Source: Leptasterias polaris
Lineage: Eukaryota > Echinodermata > Asteroidea > Forcipulatida > Asteriidae
Assembly: GCA_037783415.1 (NCBI GenBank)
Contig: JAZGTN010000003.1
Span: 642,501-706,500, forward strand
Direction: 5' to 3'
DNA: 64,000 nucleotides
Part shown: in pieces, positions 1 through 18,264 of the stretch
Layout: each line of letters opens with the position of its first letter
Position numbering within the stretch: position 1 is the first letter of the stretch
Program-made: the position numbers and the translations under genes
Notes under the pieces: generated by a model
Databases searched by the model: none
Told to the model about the DNA's origin: nothing
The model's input: only the letters and a program-made list of their open reading frames with translations

Positions 1-865
1 ACATATGTATAAATAATTGTGGCCCAAATTATCAGAATCTGCCATAAAAAAAATTGGTTAATATACATGTAAGACTGGGTTTTTTTTGGTCATGGGTCCA
101 CAAAAACCTATATATCTACTGAAGTGATGGAATTTAGGTGATTTTTATTCTGCTTGTGCCCTAATGAAATGTCAGTTTGCTATAGTATAAGATAGGCCTA
201 CATACGTACATGTATACACCCATTGCACAACGCACAGCGCATTAACACGTGCGTCTCCTGTCTGCCATTTTGGGAGACAAAATGTGCACAAAAGCAATCA
301 ACTCCTAAAAAGGCGGAAATGGTAGACAAACATTGTTTGATGAATGATGCAGAACAGATTGTTTACCATCTGTCAAAGATAATAAAGTTGGAACATTCCT
401 AAGAACTTACCTCTCTGTATTGTGGTTTTCGCTTCTGTGGTGTAGCTTTCCTTGCCTTCTACAAAATAGTTAAAAAGAAGGTGAAACATTTTACCGACCA
501 GAATCTTAACACAACATGAAAAGTTGAGAAAATATTCATTATCCATATTTATTTTTGGGGTGAAAAAAGCACATGGTTGGGTCACTGTTGTCAATTGGTT
601 AGACTAGCTGCAAGTGTTGCAATCACAATGCTGTGAGTTTGAATCCAGCCTAGCTAACCACTGATTTCACAAAAACTGGAATAAGTATTGTTGTCAAATA
701 ACTGAATCACAATTTATTTAAAAATAGGCATGCATTCCGACTATGTTCCGACATGGTTGAATAATATCCAAAACAGATCTGTTTTAAAGAAAAATTTCCC
801 TCATCATTATACAGAGATGGGTTTGATTAGAAAATAACATTCGATCGATTTTCATTTGCCTTAAA
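1..865. other. intergenic, no gene seen
   Basis: No coding exon is recognisable. A diverged repeat at about 239..345 (a GCCATTTTGGGAG motif in a partly inverted setting) resembles another copy at about 10870..10970. A tRNA-like remnant lies near 598..660, with a B-box-like GTTTGAATCC and short pairing ends (GGTTAG/CTAACC). The rest is AT-rich and featureless to me. Confidence 0.5.
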
Positions 866-1240
866 TAAAAAATATTTTGAATAAAATGAAGACAACTTGC
901 TGGCTATAGAGTCATACACAAAGTCTCACAAAACACTTGTAGTCACTGCACTCTGCAGATGTTTCTTCAACGTATGGCTTCACCGGGACACCATACTTTC
1001 TTGTTTGCCTTGAAAACAGGTAAAACTCAAAACAAATGGGACGCTATTGAAGTCATTGAAGATCGGTGCGTGGTGTGAAAGTTTCAATGTCCTGTGTCCA
1101 TCAAGTTTTAATATATGTTTGCATACTTCTTATAAACAAAGGAAGGTAATTAGGGCATCAGTTTATATATGGCATATTTTTATTTTTTTTAATTCAAAGA
1201 AAAAGGCATGGTACCTCGAAAACAGGACAGGGGAAGATAC
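866..1240 (+). repeat. long direct repeat, copy 1
   Basis: About 375 bp that recurs in the same orientation at 4351..4710 with scattered substitutions and small indels. Both copies run from a TAAAAAATAT start to a GACAGGGGA end. The homology covers the whole block rather than an open reading frame, so I read it as a dispersed repeat or segmental duplication. Short open frames inside are not kept open in both copies. Confidence 0.75.
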
Positions 1241-1300
1241 TTGTTTTTCCTTAAGTTTGACATCTGCGGTCGTACAGCGCCCCAGTTTACTGACTGGGTC

Positions 1301-1585
1301 AGTATTAGTCCCACTTTCATTTCAGTTTCATTACTTTTTTGTGGCCAAGGTCTCACTCAGTCTAGTCTCACTTTCAGTCTCACTCTCACTCTCAGTCATG
1401 TCAGTCACAACATAGAATACATGTAGACTAGAGACTAGAGTAGAGAACTCTAGTCTAGGAAGGATAGTCTAGCCCCGCTTGTGTCAGACGGTTGTCTGCT
1501 TCGCCACAGTCCCCACACAAGTAGTTATTAGTCATGAAAGTGGGGGAAGAGACCTCAAGTGGCCACAAAAGTGGGGCTAACTTAT
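1301..1585. repeat. inverted-repeat element, degenerate
   Basis: The left end reads TTAGTCCCACTTT and the right end, reversed, reads TTAGCCCCACTTTTG. Both ends also carry GTGGCC and AGGTCTC motifs in inverted order. The middle holds CTCACT and ACTAGAG simple repeats. Probably a decayed MITE. Confidence 0.4.
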
Positions 1586-1708
1586 TTATTTAAAATGAAA
1601 TTAGAGGATAGCAATAAGTTCCATTGATTGAAAAATCAGGAAACTAGCTGCTTATGCCTAGTTTTTCCGTTTTTGAACTCAACACACTAACTCAACATAG
1701 CGCCCTCT

Positions 1709-2545
1709 GGGTGTTCAGACAACTCGACGGTTTGACAACTCGACAGTCTGACAACTCGACGGGTCAGACAACTCGTCCGGTCGGACAATTCGACGGCTGG
1801 TTCGTTAAACAGTCAGACAAGTCGACTTTTGATCAGACAACTCAACGGATGGCGCGCTGCAGCTGACCGCATGGCATGGTGGACGACACAGGCGCCCCCG
1901 AGGGCGGGGGGTGTGGACACGGTGTATTTGTTCTGGCTCTGTTTTTATAGGACTATATAAAAAGGGAGAATATTGACAAAATGAGGACGCTGAAGTGAAG
2001 GGGACTTCTTTCACTGGCGGCCGGAGGCAGGGTATTAATATTATGTTTCCGCGGAGATTTGGCAAAGCATGACTCGAATAATATGTTTTGTGCAATTTCA
2101 ATCGATTGGCAGACTAATTGAATTTATTATGGACGTCTGTTTAAAGAATGTGTAGGCCTATTTCAAATTTAAATATATTTAGCTCTTTATTACCCAGTAG
2201 TTTTCTTTTTGTAGTGTTGTGCCAGTGAAGAAGTGTATCAAATAAAAAAATATAATTATCAATAAATCTTTGGGACATTCCTGTCATTCATAAAAGGAAA
2301 GGCCAACAGATCAAATACTTGTTTGAAGTTCATGCAGTATGTCATTTTGTCAGTCGAGATCTGGGTTGCATTCCGTTTTCGCAGACGTAACCATTAATAA
2401 CTGTTTGGCAAGTTGAACCGAAACAGTTATTGGTACGACCGTGAAAACGCACCCCATTTCACCTGTCGACTTCACGGTGAAGTTCACCCGTCGACTTGTC
2501 TTGGCACTCTGTCGAGTTGTCTCACTGGCGAGTTGTCTGACATTC
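1709..2545. mobile_element. TU-like foldback element, family A, copy 1
   Basis: The left arm (1711..1850) is built from 16-17 bp modules around GACAACTCGACGG; successive ACTCG cores sit at 1722, 1738, 1754 and 1771. The right arm (about 2460..2540) carries the same modules inverted (CGAGTTGTC). The middle (about 1860..2400) matches the middle of the neighbouring copy at 2569..3531. No protein is encoded. Module-built inverted ends resemble the TU foldback transposons described in sea urchins. I found no convincing target-site duplication for this copy. Confidence 0.7.
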
Positions 2546-2568
2546 AATATTATGTGTTTACTTTATAT

Positions 2569-3531
2569 GGTGTTCAGACAACTCGACGGTTCGACAACTC
2601 GACAGTCTGACAACTGACTCGACGGGTCAGACAACTCGTCCGGTCGGACAACTCGACGGCTGGTTCGTAAAACTGTCAGACAAGTCGACTTTTGATCAGA
2701 CAACTTGACAGATGGAGTTCAAATCCTGGTGCGGGGGCGGTGGAGGGCGGGGACACAGTGTAATTGTTCTGGCTCTGTTTTTGCCTTTACGGCAGCTTAT
2801 AATATATACAAAGGAGGACTATGTAAAAAGGGAAAATAATGACAACATGAGAACGCTGAAAGGGGACTTCTTTCACTGGCGGTCGGAGGCAGGATTATTG
2901 TTTCCCGGAGATTTGGCAAAGCATGACTCGAATAATATTTTTTGTGCAATTCCAATCGATTGACGATTGGCAGACTAATTGAATTCAGTATGGACGTCTG
3001 TTTAAAGAATGTGTATTTCAAATTTAAATATATTTACTAGCTCTTTACTACCCAGTAATTTTCTTTTTGTAGTCAGTGTTGTGCCAGTGAAGAAGTGAAT
3101 AAAGAAAATAAAACTAAATCTTCGGGACATTCCTGTCATTCATAAAAGGACGGCCAACAGATCGCATGATATACTTGTTTAAAGTTCACGCAAATATTTT
3201 GTGTAAACATTAGTATGTCACTTTGTCAGTAATTGAGATCTGGGGTGCGTTCCACCATTTTGGCGGTCGTAACCAATAACTGTTTCTGTCAATGGCCAGT
3301 GATTAACCAATGTCAAGTTGAACCGAAACGTTACGACCGCGAAAAAGCATGCCAAATCACCTGTCGACTTCACCCGTCGGCTTGGCACTCCGTCACTGGC
3401 GAGTTGTAAAGCTGTCGAGTTGTCCGACCGGACGAGTTGTCCGACCGGACGAGTTGTCTGACCCGTCGAGTTGTCAGACTGTCGAGTTGTCGAACCGTCG
3501 AGTTGTCGAACCATCGAGTTGTCTGACATTC
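2569..3531. mobile_element. TU-like foldback element, family A, copy 2
   Basis: Same architecture as the copy just upstream: left modules at about 2575..2710, right modules inverted at about 3362..3530, and a homologous middle. The 8-mer CTTTATAT lies at 2561..2568 and again at 3532..3539, a candidate target-site duplication that would define this copy's ends. The element is non-coding and its arms could fold into a long hairpin. The two copies in direct tandem suggest a local duplication or repeated insertion. Confidence 0.75.
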
Positions 3532-3539
3532 CTTTATAT

Positions 3540-4350
3540 TACTACTACTAGTCACTAGTAGGCCTAGTAGTAGTATGAACACCGTCTGTCACAGGTAGGT
3601 GACAGGGCGAATGTCAAAACGGTCGCCCAACATTCAGTTGCTTTCATAATAATCTGTTTAACTTTAATTCAAGCTCAAACATCCCCTCCAGACTCCTCAT
3701 ATATCGTAGGACGCCCTGTATTCAGGGCGTCCCTGAAATCGAGGCAAATCTTTTACCTCTCTGTGCGCGATGTAAACAGTCCCTAGATACAATTTTTGTG
3801 GTTTGACTTGCCAAGCAAAGAGTCTCCTCTTATTTGACCAAAACTTAGAAACATGTAAGGCTCCACTGGTTAGTTGCACTTGTAAATGCAAAAAGTTGTG
3901 GTATTTAGGCATTTCTGCAAGGTACAAAAATATGTCATACTGTCGGGGCCATAAAAAAAAAATTCCCCACCGAAAAAGTTTCATCAAACACTTTTTCAAT
4001 TCACAATTCACGATGATCAAATCATGTGACTGAACATTCTGCTGAGCATTCTGGGAAAAAAAATACAGAGGCTTAAACTTAAAGAAGCCACGTGCCTTAT
4101 ATCATTTTCTAATAGTCTGGATAATTTTTTTTTTATAACACTCTATCATTTTTGTTATTAATATTAAAATTTAAACATCAGCTTTGTGATTCGATTATCA
4201 CTGTTTATTTATATGCTTTATTTTAAATGTTAAGAAACATAAAAAGACACAAAACTAAATAAAAATAAGATTTCAAAGCCAAAAATTATTTACATTTTTT
4301 TTTTTTTTTTTAAGTTTTTGAAAAATACCATGGTTATTTTTAGAACTAGA
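3540..4350. other. intergenic, no gene seen
   Basis: A short perfect-looking palindrome of ACTACTACTAGT type sits at about 3540..3576, next to the foldback element. The rest is AT-rich with T runs. An open minus-strand stretch at 3697..4020 has acceptor-like and donor-like flanks (an exon-like segment of about 3770..3930), but I recognise no protein in it and its phase does not fit the exon at 4773..4847. Confidence 0.4.
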
Positions 4351-4710
4351 TAAAAAATATGTTGAATAAAATGAAGAAAACTGCTGGCTATAGAGTCATA
4401 CACTAAGTCTCACAGAACACTTGTAGTCACTGCAGATGTTTCTTCCACGTATGGCTTCACCCGGACACCATACATTCTTGTTTGCATCGAAAACAGGTCA
4501 AACTCAAAACAAATGGGACGCTATTGAAGTCATCGAAGATCGGTGCGTGGTGTGAAAGTTTCAATGTCCATCACGTTTTAATATATGTTTGCATATTTCT
4601 TATAAACAAAGGAAGGTAATTAGGGCATCAGTTGATTATGGAATATTTTTATTTTTTTTCAATTCAAAGAAAAAGGCATACTACATCGAAAACCGGACAG
4701 GGGAGGATAC
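4351..4710 (+). repeat. long direct repeat, copy 2
   Basis: Second copy of the block at 866..1240, same orientation, about 3.5 kb away. The pair brackets the two foldback elements. It ends just downstream of the donor of the putative minus-strand exon at 4773..4847, so it would lie in that gene's first intron if the gene is real. Confidence 0.75.
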
Positions 4711-4772
4711 ATGTACTATATATAGGATGAAAGCACAACATAAAATCTTCTGAAAACAAAATGACACCTTAC

Positions 4773-4847
4773 CTTTCGCCATTCTTTCCTAGAATCCAGA
4801 AAAATATTTCCGATTTTTGATGTGACGGCTTTCAAGGGAGAAGCCAT
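4773..4847 (-). CDS. putative first coding exon of an unidentified divergent gene
   Basis: On the minus strand an ATG in good context (AAAATGG) opens a 25-codon frame beginning MASPLKAVTSKIGNIF. It runs straight into a good 5' splice site (AAG then gtaaggt) in phase 0. The exon faces away from the zinc-finger gene that starts 111 bp further right, the usual layout of a bidirectional promoter. I do not recognise the protein and could not find a second exon with matching phase between here and position 1. The basic, amphipathic-looking start could be a mitochondrial targeting sequence, but that is a guess. It may also be a chance frame or a non-coding first exon. Confidence 0.35.
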
Positions 4848-4958
4848 TTTGATTTTCTTTCGAACTTGGCGCACCCCAAAAAATTGACCAATCGTTTTGC
4901 GCACAATTTTATTGACGCTTTTTCATTCAGAGTAAAGCTACAGAGGGCGCTATACAAA
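4848..4958. promoter_or_regulatory. candidate bidirectional promoter
   Basis: The 111-bp gap between the two divergent start codons at 4847 (-) and 4959 (+). It contains a CCAAT box (4888..4892). A GCCATTTTG motif spans the minus-strand start codon and resembles a YY1 site. No TATA box is evident, as expected for housekeeping bidirectional promoters. The transcription start sites are inferred, not seen. Confidence 0.4.
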
Positions 4959-6759
4959 ATGTCATCGTCAATTTTGGTAGCAGACTACGGATCGTCTGAT
5001 TCAGAAAATGACGAAGAAATACCAGTTGATAAGAATAGATTGGAGCTTAATGAGTAAGCAAAGATTTCCCTAAATATTGAGTACTTGTTTATTGCTATAT
5101 GTGAAGTTGCAAAACATGATTAAATATTAATTAAAACCAAACTAAAGAAGGACTGAAGTGAAATACACTTCACCCATGACACCACCGACCGGCGCGTACG
5201 TACGTGTGCACAGTGCTCTACATTCTACAGCGCTCTACATTCTACAGCAACTTTCTGTACAGTAAAAACAAGGGTACAATACAGCATTTACAGCAGGGTT
5301 GAGCTGAGAAATGGATAGCGCAAAGTTACTCCTAGAACTGCATGTATGATTGAGTCTAGTTCTGCTGTAGGATTGGATAGCGGAACGAACCTCATAAGAG
5401 TCATAATATATTCTTCTAAGTTCTATTTCTAGGATTTTTAATTTTAGTCAAATAGAGTAGCGCAAAGTCAACCTGTGCGAGTGTACAGGGGGGGGTCTGC
5501 GGCCGGTGTATGATTTTTAAATAAAAAATTGTCACCTGATTGAGATTTCTCCATTTCACATGTACACGCTGTGTTATTAAAAACTTATTATATTATTTAT
5601 TGAACCCCTCAATCCCCCCTCATGTGTTTTCCTACAGTGTATGACCATAGAGCAAGCTATGTGGTTGTCATTTGTAACTGAGTTAAACGCAATGTATGCC
5701 ACTTTAGTTCACTAGAAGCTATTATGTCTTAGTTAAATTTTGAACCTACTCACACTGTACTTTCTAATGTTAGTCCATTTTTGTTTTTGCTTGACCAGGC
5801 ATACCTACCTATACCACCAGGCACCAGTCTACCACAAGCTTTTGCTTTTCTGGCTATGCCCCATTTCCTAATCCTCTGACTGTTTACGACTGTCATGGTA
5901 TTTTTTTCTCTGTTGGATAGGAAATCTTGCATTGAAATGAAATCAGTGATTTGCAATGAGTAAATCATAAGTCAAAGATTCAATTTCAGTGTCATTGTCC
6001 AAACTGAGATGAATTCTGGCAGAAAGGTAAAGCGTTATATCTGATAGATACCTAAAAGTATTATTGATTATTTCTCTTATTGCTTGCTTGTTTAGAGTTT
6101 CGTCATCATCAGGAGTGAATCTTCTTGCCAGCACTGAAGACAAATCTGACAGTGATGCAGATGATGATATTGGCAGTAAGACACAAGATGAAGCCCTCCC
6201 CAATCATGGAACAAAATCCAACCAAAAGGAGCCCGAGAAGTTACCCCTTCCCAGTGTCATTGGACTTCTTCCAGACCCATCAGCACCAAGTACACTAGCC
6301 CCATCTTCAATCTTTGCAAATCCCTTTGAGGAGGCAGAGCAGCACAAGTTGTCCATCCTGGAGCAGCATGTGAAGCTGACCTCCTCCCAGACAAAGGAAG
6401 CAGAGCTCGGCGGTAAAAAGAAAATCTGCTGGAAGTTCCGCAATGGGAGGTGCCGCTTCGGACACAAGTGTAAATTTGCACATGATAGTGACGTCCCATC
6501 TACATTGACAGTCACAAGCAGTCATCAGGAGTCGTCACAAATGGCACCAGCAGCTGGTAATGAGAGAACTAGTTTTATGGAAGAGAGCATTCCTCATGAG
6601 AGATGGTCAGCGCAAGTGGAGGGTGAGGATGGGGAAGAGGAAGTGCAGAAGAGAAAGCGCAGACCAGGCCTCAGCCAAACCCTCATCCCTTCCAAGAAAG
6701 TTATGACAACTTACAATAGACAGAATATGCAAGAGAACCCATGGACACAGCGTAGATAA
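4959..6759 (+). CDS. CCCH-type zinc finger protein, two exons
   Basis: Coding exons are 4959..5053 and 6096..6759 (759 nt, 252 residues). The donor is gtaagc, the acceptor follows a T-rich tract ending tttag, and the split codon GA|A restores one frame. The start ATG opens with MSSSILVADYGSSDSE and a Ser/Asp/Glu-rich acidic head; the frame continues upstream only without an ATG. After a Pro/Ser-rich middle comes one zinc finger, C-x7-C-x5-C-x3-H (CWKFRNGRCRFGHKCKFAH, near residues 147-165), a fold that usually binds RNA. The C-terminal third is acidic, then basic (KRKRRPG, a possible nuclear signal) and ends in a polar tail. I infer a nuclear RNA-associated protein. I cannot name the vertebrate counterpart, so no symbol is given. 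A possible polyadenylation signal lies at 6941. Confidence 0.85.
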
Positions 6760-6940
6760 ATTTGGCATAGCTTTGAATCCAAACTCAAATATGTAGGGTG
6801 GTATGAGTGGCATAGTGCTTACAGTTCTTGCCTCTCACCAACGTGGCTGCGGTTTTAATGGAGTCTTAGGCCATACATGAGTAGAGTTGTGCATTAGTTC
6901 TCTACTATACCACAGGCATTTTTGTCTAGGCCCTTCAGAA

Positions 6941-6946
6941 AATAAA
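6941..6946 (+). terminator. possible polyadenylation signal (AATAAA)
   Basis: An AATAAA hexamer lies 182 bp after the stop codon of the zinc-finger gene. It is the first such hexamer downstream. Use is inferred from position only. Confidence 0.35.
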
Positions 6947-6959
6947 CAACGCTTTCGAT

Positions 6960-9900
6960 CTCTTCCTGTATTCTGTGGTCATATTATGGGTTGATGTGAC
7001 TGACTGTCAAAGGCACCCTTGCACACATTGTATCTGTGTCCTTAGCAAGTGTCCGTGTCCTTTTAAATGTATGGGTATGCAGGTTGAAAATGTTTCCTTA
7101 ACCGCCTAATATCACTGGGTTTTTAGGATACCCACTGATAAAGCTGAAAGCATCAAGTTAATCAAAAGGAATAACTGGGTTTATTTAACAATCCCAACAA
7201 GGGCACAAGGTGCTAGTGAATGTTTTTAGCACTGGTTGAAAAGGGTTCTTTTTGCAATTTTTTTAAAAATTTGTTTAATTTATTTTCATATTTTTTTTTT
7301 TTGGGGGGTTGTAGATTTGTTTTTTCTGAATTTAGATTTTTAACGGATGATGCTGTTTTAAAATGAAAGAACATACAAAAACTTTGTAATATCCCATGGA
7401 CAATGCACAAAATGCATCATTGTTTTGACATGGCTAATGGACATGAATTAATCTTTTTTTTTAATGTCTTGATCCTGACAATAATTTAGTTAACAACCAC
7501 TTATGAAAGGCAACTTATTTATTCCTATGCTGTAAATGAAAGCATATAACTTTCTTGATTTCTTTTAAATGGCTTTTTGAAATTTACATCAAAATTTTTG
7601 AGTCAAATCGGCCAAAAAAAGGACCTTTTATCTTTAACATTATTTGCTAGCAGCACTAGGCTATTCTGTTTTTACAATGCTAAACAGTTTGTCTGATGGA
7701 TCTAAATTGCTTTGGGGTAAAACAGTTTTAAGATAGAAATTACTTAATTTTTCTTAAAGTGAACACTTTTGTACTAGCAGGCAGTACTAGGCAGGAGCCA
7801 AGAAATTAAGGAAAAATTCCTCAAGTTGCAGCTGGTTTGTTTCCACAATTTACATTTTCGAGTACAGCACAGCACACTGGTCCCACAGAGTGCCATACCT
7901 TCCAGGCTATCATTGGTTACATGGGTTTGTTGTTTGTACGACTGGAACTATCATGAAACACAATGGCCTGTGTACTTCAGAGTCTCCAGTGGAATTTTGT
8001 GGCAAGTGCCAGTTGGGTAGGAGAGTATCTTTATCATGGTACGACCATCTTGATTTTCTCCCTTTCAAATCTATGTAACGAAACTGAGGTTGAAAGGACA
8101 AATAGTCTGGTTCCTTTTTGTACAATGACTATGCATCCATGACTGTTATTGGATACATACAAGAAACATGACAGCATGATGAAGGTCTTTACCAAGTACA
8201 GTATGGGGGTTAAACCAACAGCTAACACAGACAAGCAAGTTATCTAGTCTTTTGGTAATAACTGATGTAAATTCACCAAAATTTATTTTTTCAACAACTG
8301 CATAAATACAATGTTACAACTATGAAACCATGTCAAAACGTAAAGTTGTTATGCAATTTTAAAGAGAGTATTCCTCTCCAAAACTTCAGTGCAAATGTTG
8401 TTGTCTATGTTTAGTGGCAAACATTGCAGTTCTTAATTTATATGTTCATAAACATGATGGAAAGGCAGTAAAATTGTAATCGTGCAAATAATAAAACTCT
8501 CGGCGTAAACAGACACAAAAAGTTCAGAATGCAAACAGCTCACAGAGAAGTGAATAATTTACATCAGTACTATACAGAGCTTGCAACTTATTGTAACCCA
8601 TGTTACAATATACCAACCACCTACATACCATTTGGAACAACATCATGCCTGTTTTTATGGGGTGGAGTAACCACACACAGAACTGCCGTGTCGTAACGCA
8701 GGCTTGCATTGTACTCGTATCATACAAAACTAAGATATGGAAGGATCAGACACAAAGTCATTATCATGTATACATACAATGATGATGTGAGGGAAAAGTA
8801 GTCTGGTTCCTTGCATGAGAGTAGGGTTGGCCCTCTTAAATATTTGTTCCTAATCCAAGAGTGATACAACATACAATAACACTTTATTTCTTAGGACTAC
8901 ATGTACTTTTAGAAAATAGACGTTATCACCTTTTTCCTCTTTTCAAAACACTGTCACAAAAATTGTCTTTTAAAAACATTTTGGATGATCTGTTTTTGAG
9001 TTTACTATTGAGTTTACTATTTACAATCAATAACATCAACTAGAAAAAGGGTCGAAACAGAAAAACATCCAAAAGACAAGACTGAAACACTAAACAACAG
9101 AAGACCAAAAATAGCCATAAATTGGGAAAAAGCCCCAAAGGAATTTAAACCATTCATAAGAAAGATAAGTTTTTATTTGATAGGGAAGTATCTACTTCGA
9201 AAGAAGGGAAAAAATATAAGGAGAATATGAAAATTTGTGGTGACATTGGCAAATAATGTTTGCCTAAACTTGAATTGCTACAACAGAAACATTTAACGTT
9301 GATTTATTCTACTTTTGAATAAACCTTTCCCCTTTCTAATCGACCACAAACTTTTCTTTAAAAAAAAAATTATTTCTACTTTGCCACAGAAAAATTGTAA
9401 GTGTCATTTTATTTGAGCCTTTAATTTCATCCTGTAACCTTATAACTCCTGGTAATGTTTTCCAGTGAGTTAACCAACCATTTAAAACATTCACCTGCAG
9501 TCCTGCACAGAGTATGTATACAAATGTACATGTCCAGAGACAATTATGCACAGAGCTAACTATACCATGTAGATGCAATCACCACATGTTATCAATATCA
9601 TGTTGCAGGTGGAATAGTTTATTTACCATTCAAAACCACAGTGGGCAATAATTACATGGTCAGGTAGTACATGTAGAAGGGTTAAAAGGCAAGGCTACTG
9701 TACATTGTATATAATGTATGAGAGATGGGCATACCATTAGAAATTAGGTTCTGAGGTGAAGGGGCAGCAATGGCCTCTGTCACAGTTTCTATAATCTTTA
9801 ACACAAGGATTTCTTTTCTAAGTTTAAATTAAAGGGGAAGTATGACATGGTAATGCTAAACTAACATTTTATAATCGTGTATTGTGTTTTTAATGGCTAT

Positions 9901-11230
9901 TTGAACAATACAACACTTGTGCTACCAGCTGTTGCTACATACATTTGCATGTAAAGGGAAATATAAATGTTTGAGCGTGACTTAATAAACTGTCTGATAT
10001 GACTGGCTCCATGCAGTGCAAAATATAATCAGAGTAACAATGCAGTTCCCAGTCCAACCAAATCCACACAAAAAATTCACACTGGAAGTATAGAGCATGC
10101 CACCTTGTTTATAGTGAGAGTGACCTTGTAAATTCCTAGGACATTTCCTACTGTAGAGGGCAAGATACTCCATATGAGAAATTCTACATTTTGTATCATT
10201 CAAGATAGCTACATTAAATCGAGAATCTTAAAAATAACAGCTGAACAAGTTCTCAAATGTCTGCCTCCTTTGGTCATACAAAACAATGTCCTTAACATGT
10301 AAGAATTTTGTTTTCCTCCCTGCACAAACGGCGTCCCCAGTAATTCCAGGCTCTGTGGCTTTAATTTTGTGTACACCAGTGAAGCTACAAGTTACATGGT
10401 TTGTATTGGATTTAGAGTCATTAAAGTTGTCAATATCAACGTATACCTTAAAGGTTGTGGTCACAAATCCATGTTTCATATTAATTAGAGGCATGTTTCA
10501 GCCAGACCACTTGCAGAGAATTTTCACTGGTTTCGGGTGTTTTAACTAGCATTTAGCCAGCAGACCACTGTGGAGGGAAAATGCTGATGACCTGAGGAAT
10601 GACCTCTTTAGCCTATGCGTAACTCCAGACCAGAAGTATTGAAATATTAGAGTACAAAATACACTAAAATCTAGCAACTGCAGTTACTGCTGGAGTTTTA
10701 TGAAAACGACTGTTTCGTATCATACACTTCAACACTTTTTATGTTCCAAGCATTACTAGTAATCATAAATATTAATTCTCAATGTATCAAACGGGGACCA
10801 GACTTTTTGGACCTCCAGTTTTGGTTGATTTACATTGATGTGAATGGAACACAAACGGGTGGTTGCAGTTGACACATCTCACCACGCGCAGCGAACTATG
10901 CGCGTATCCTATCCGCCATTTTGGGAGTCAAAATATACGCAAAGGAATTGACTCCCAAAATAGCAGACTTGAGTTTTGCAGAGGTGTGTTCCGCATCGCG
11001 CAAGTGGTCAATATGATAAATGCCTCAGTGGAACAAGGTGGTGCCTCAGATACAGGTCAAGTTCCAATCGGCACGTACAGTTGGTCTGGAACCTACATGT
11101 ACCTCACAGCATATACAAAGGTGCACTTTACTGGAAGGTTGACTCTTGTTGTGCAATGTTACCTCATCAACCCAATAATACGTATGTACTTATAACTGTT
11201 CTGTGGCATAAGGATTAAAATCAACAGCAA
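6960..11230. other. no coding sequence seen; possibly TMED2 3' UTR
   Basis: About 4.3 kb without a recognisable exon. The part nearest 11231 must include the 3' UTR of TMED2 (minus strand). Minus-strand AATAAA hexamers occur, for example, near 8284, 8885 and 9167, but I cannot say which is used. A diverged repeat sits at about 10870..10970, related to 239..345. Otherwise I see only AT-rich single-copy-looking sequence and T runs. Confidence 0.45.
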
Positions 11231-17494
<6,264 letters not shown>

Positions 17495-17922
17495 TTTTAA
17501 CTCTTTTCCGGAACAACCTGTGCAAGCGAGTTTTCTTAGAAAAGTTTCATACACAAATCATACGTTTACTCGACTCACAAACCGCTGCATGCCACGTCGA
17601 CCTAAACTGCGCATGCGTTAGTTACAACTGTGTTTTTTTGTATACATTTTTAATCCATGGTTAAATGTAAATTTTTATATGAATTGAACGCAATATTTTG
17701 AAATGAGCTATTCAGTTTTAAATTTTTTTTTAAATGTAACATTTAAAAGAAACATTAAATATTTTTTCTACAGCCGAACGAGCCAGCTAAAAAGGGGCTA
17801 TCCGGACTATCCCAGAATTCATTGCGCTTGCTAGTATTTTCCTACCTACAGAAATGAGGAAGTGCGACGAAGGAGTAGCTGTAAATTTTCATTAAAAATA
17901 ACTTTGGGAAAACATTTCAAAG
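17495..17922. promoter_or_regulatory. candidate bidirectional TMED2/SBNO1 promoter
   Basis: Lies between the TMED2 start codon (minus strand) and a possible 5' UTR exon of SBNO1 ending at 17922 with a donor (AAAG then gtaaaac). It holds an NRF1-like palindrome GCGCATGCG at 17609..17617, a ZNF143-like block TCCCAGAATTCATTGCGC near 17810..17827, and an ETS-like GAGGAAGTG near 17854. These are typical of divergent housekeeping promoters. No TATA box was noted. The SBNO1 5' exon is an inference, because the first coding exon is 6 kb downstream. Confidence 0.5.
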
Positions 17923-18264
17923 GTAAAACTTTGTGATTTAGGGACTTTATATTCTAAAGATAGTTGTTGTCTTACTTATGTTAAATATAATGGCCCAGTT
18001 GATGAGCCTGCAGGGGAAAATTTGTCTTTCGTTTATCGCAATCGTGTGTGTTGGTTGGTTGTGTGTGTGTGTGGGGCCGTTCGCTCTCGTCATGCATCAT
18101 GCGTGTCATTTCATTGCGTAGCTCATCATACTGCACTGTATGTACATCGATAATGCATCATGTATCTCCGATAGGGCTCGGCAGCAGGCAGGTATTTGTA
18201 CGGGATTGGGTACGATTGCTGCATGGATACGCACGATGCATACAGCTCACCGGGAACACGGGAG

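Noticed and set aside
1047..1415. 122-codon open frame on the plus strand
   Set aside because: It overlaps a repeat whose second copy (4351..4710) does not keep the frame, and ends in CTCACT simple sequence.
3697..4020. Minus-strand open frame with acceptor-like and donor-like flanks, as a second exon of the gene starting at 4847
   Set aside because: Its phase does not match the phase 0 donor at 4773, and I recognise no protein. Kept only as a remark in the intergenic entry.
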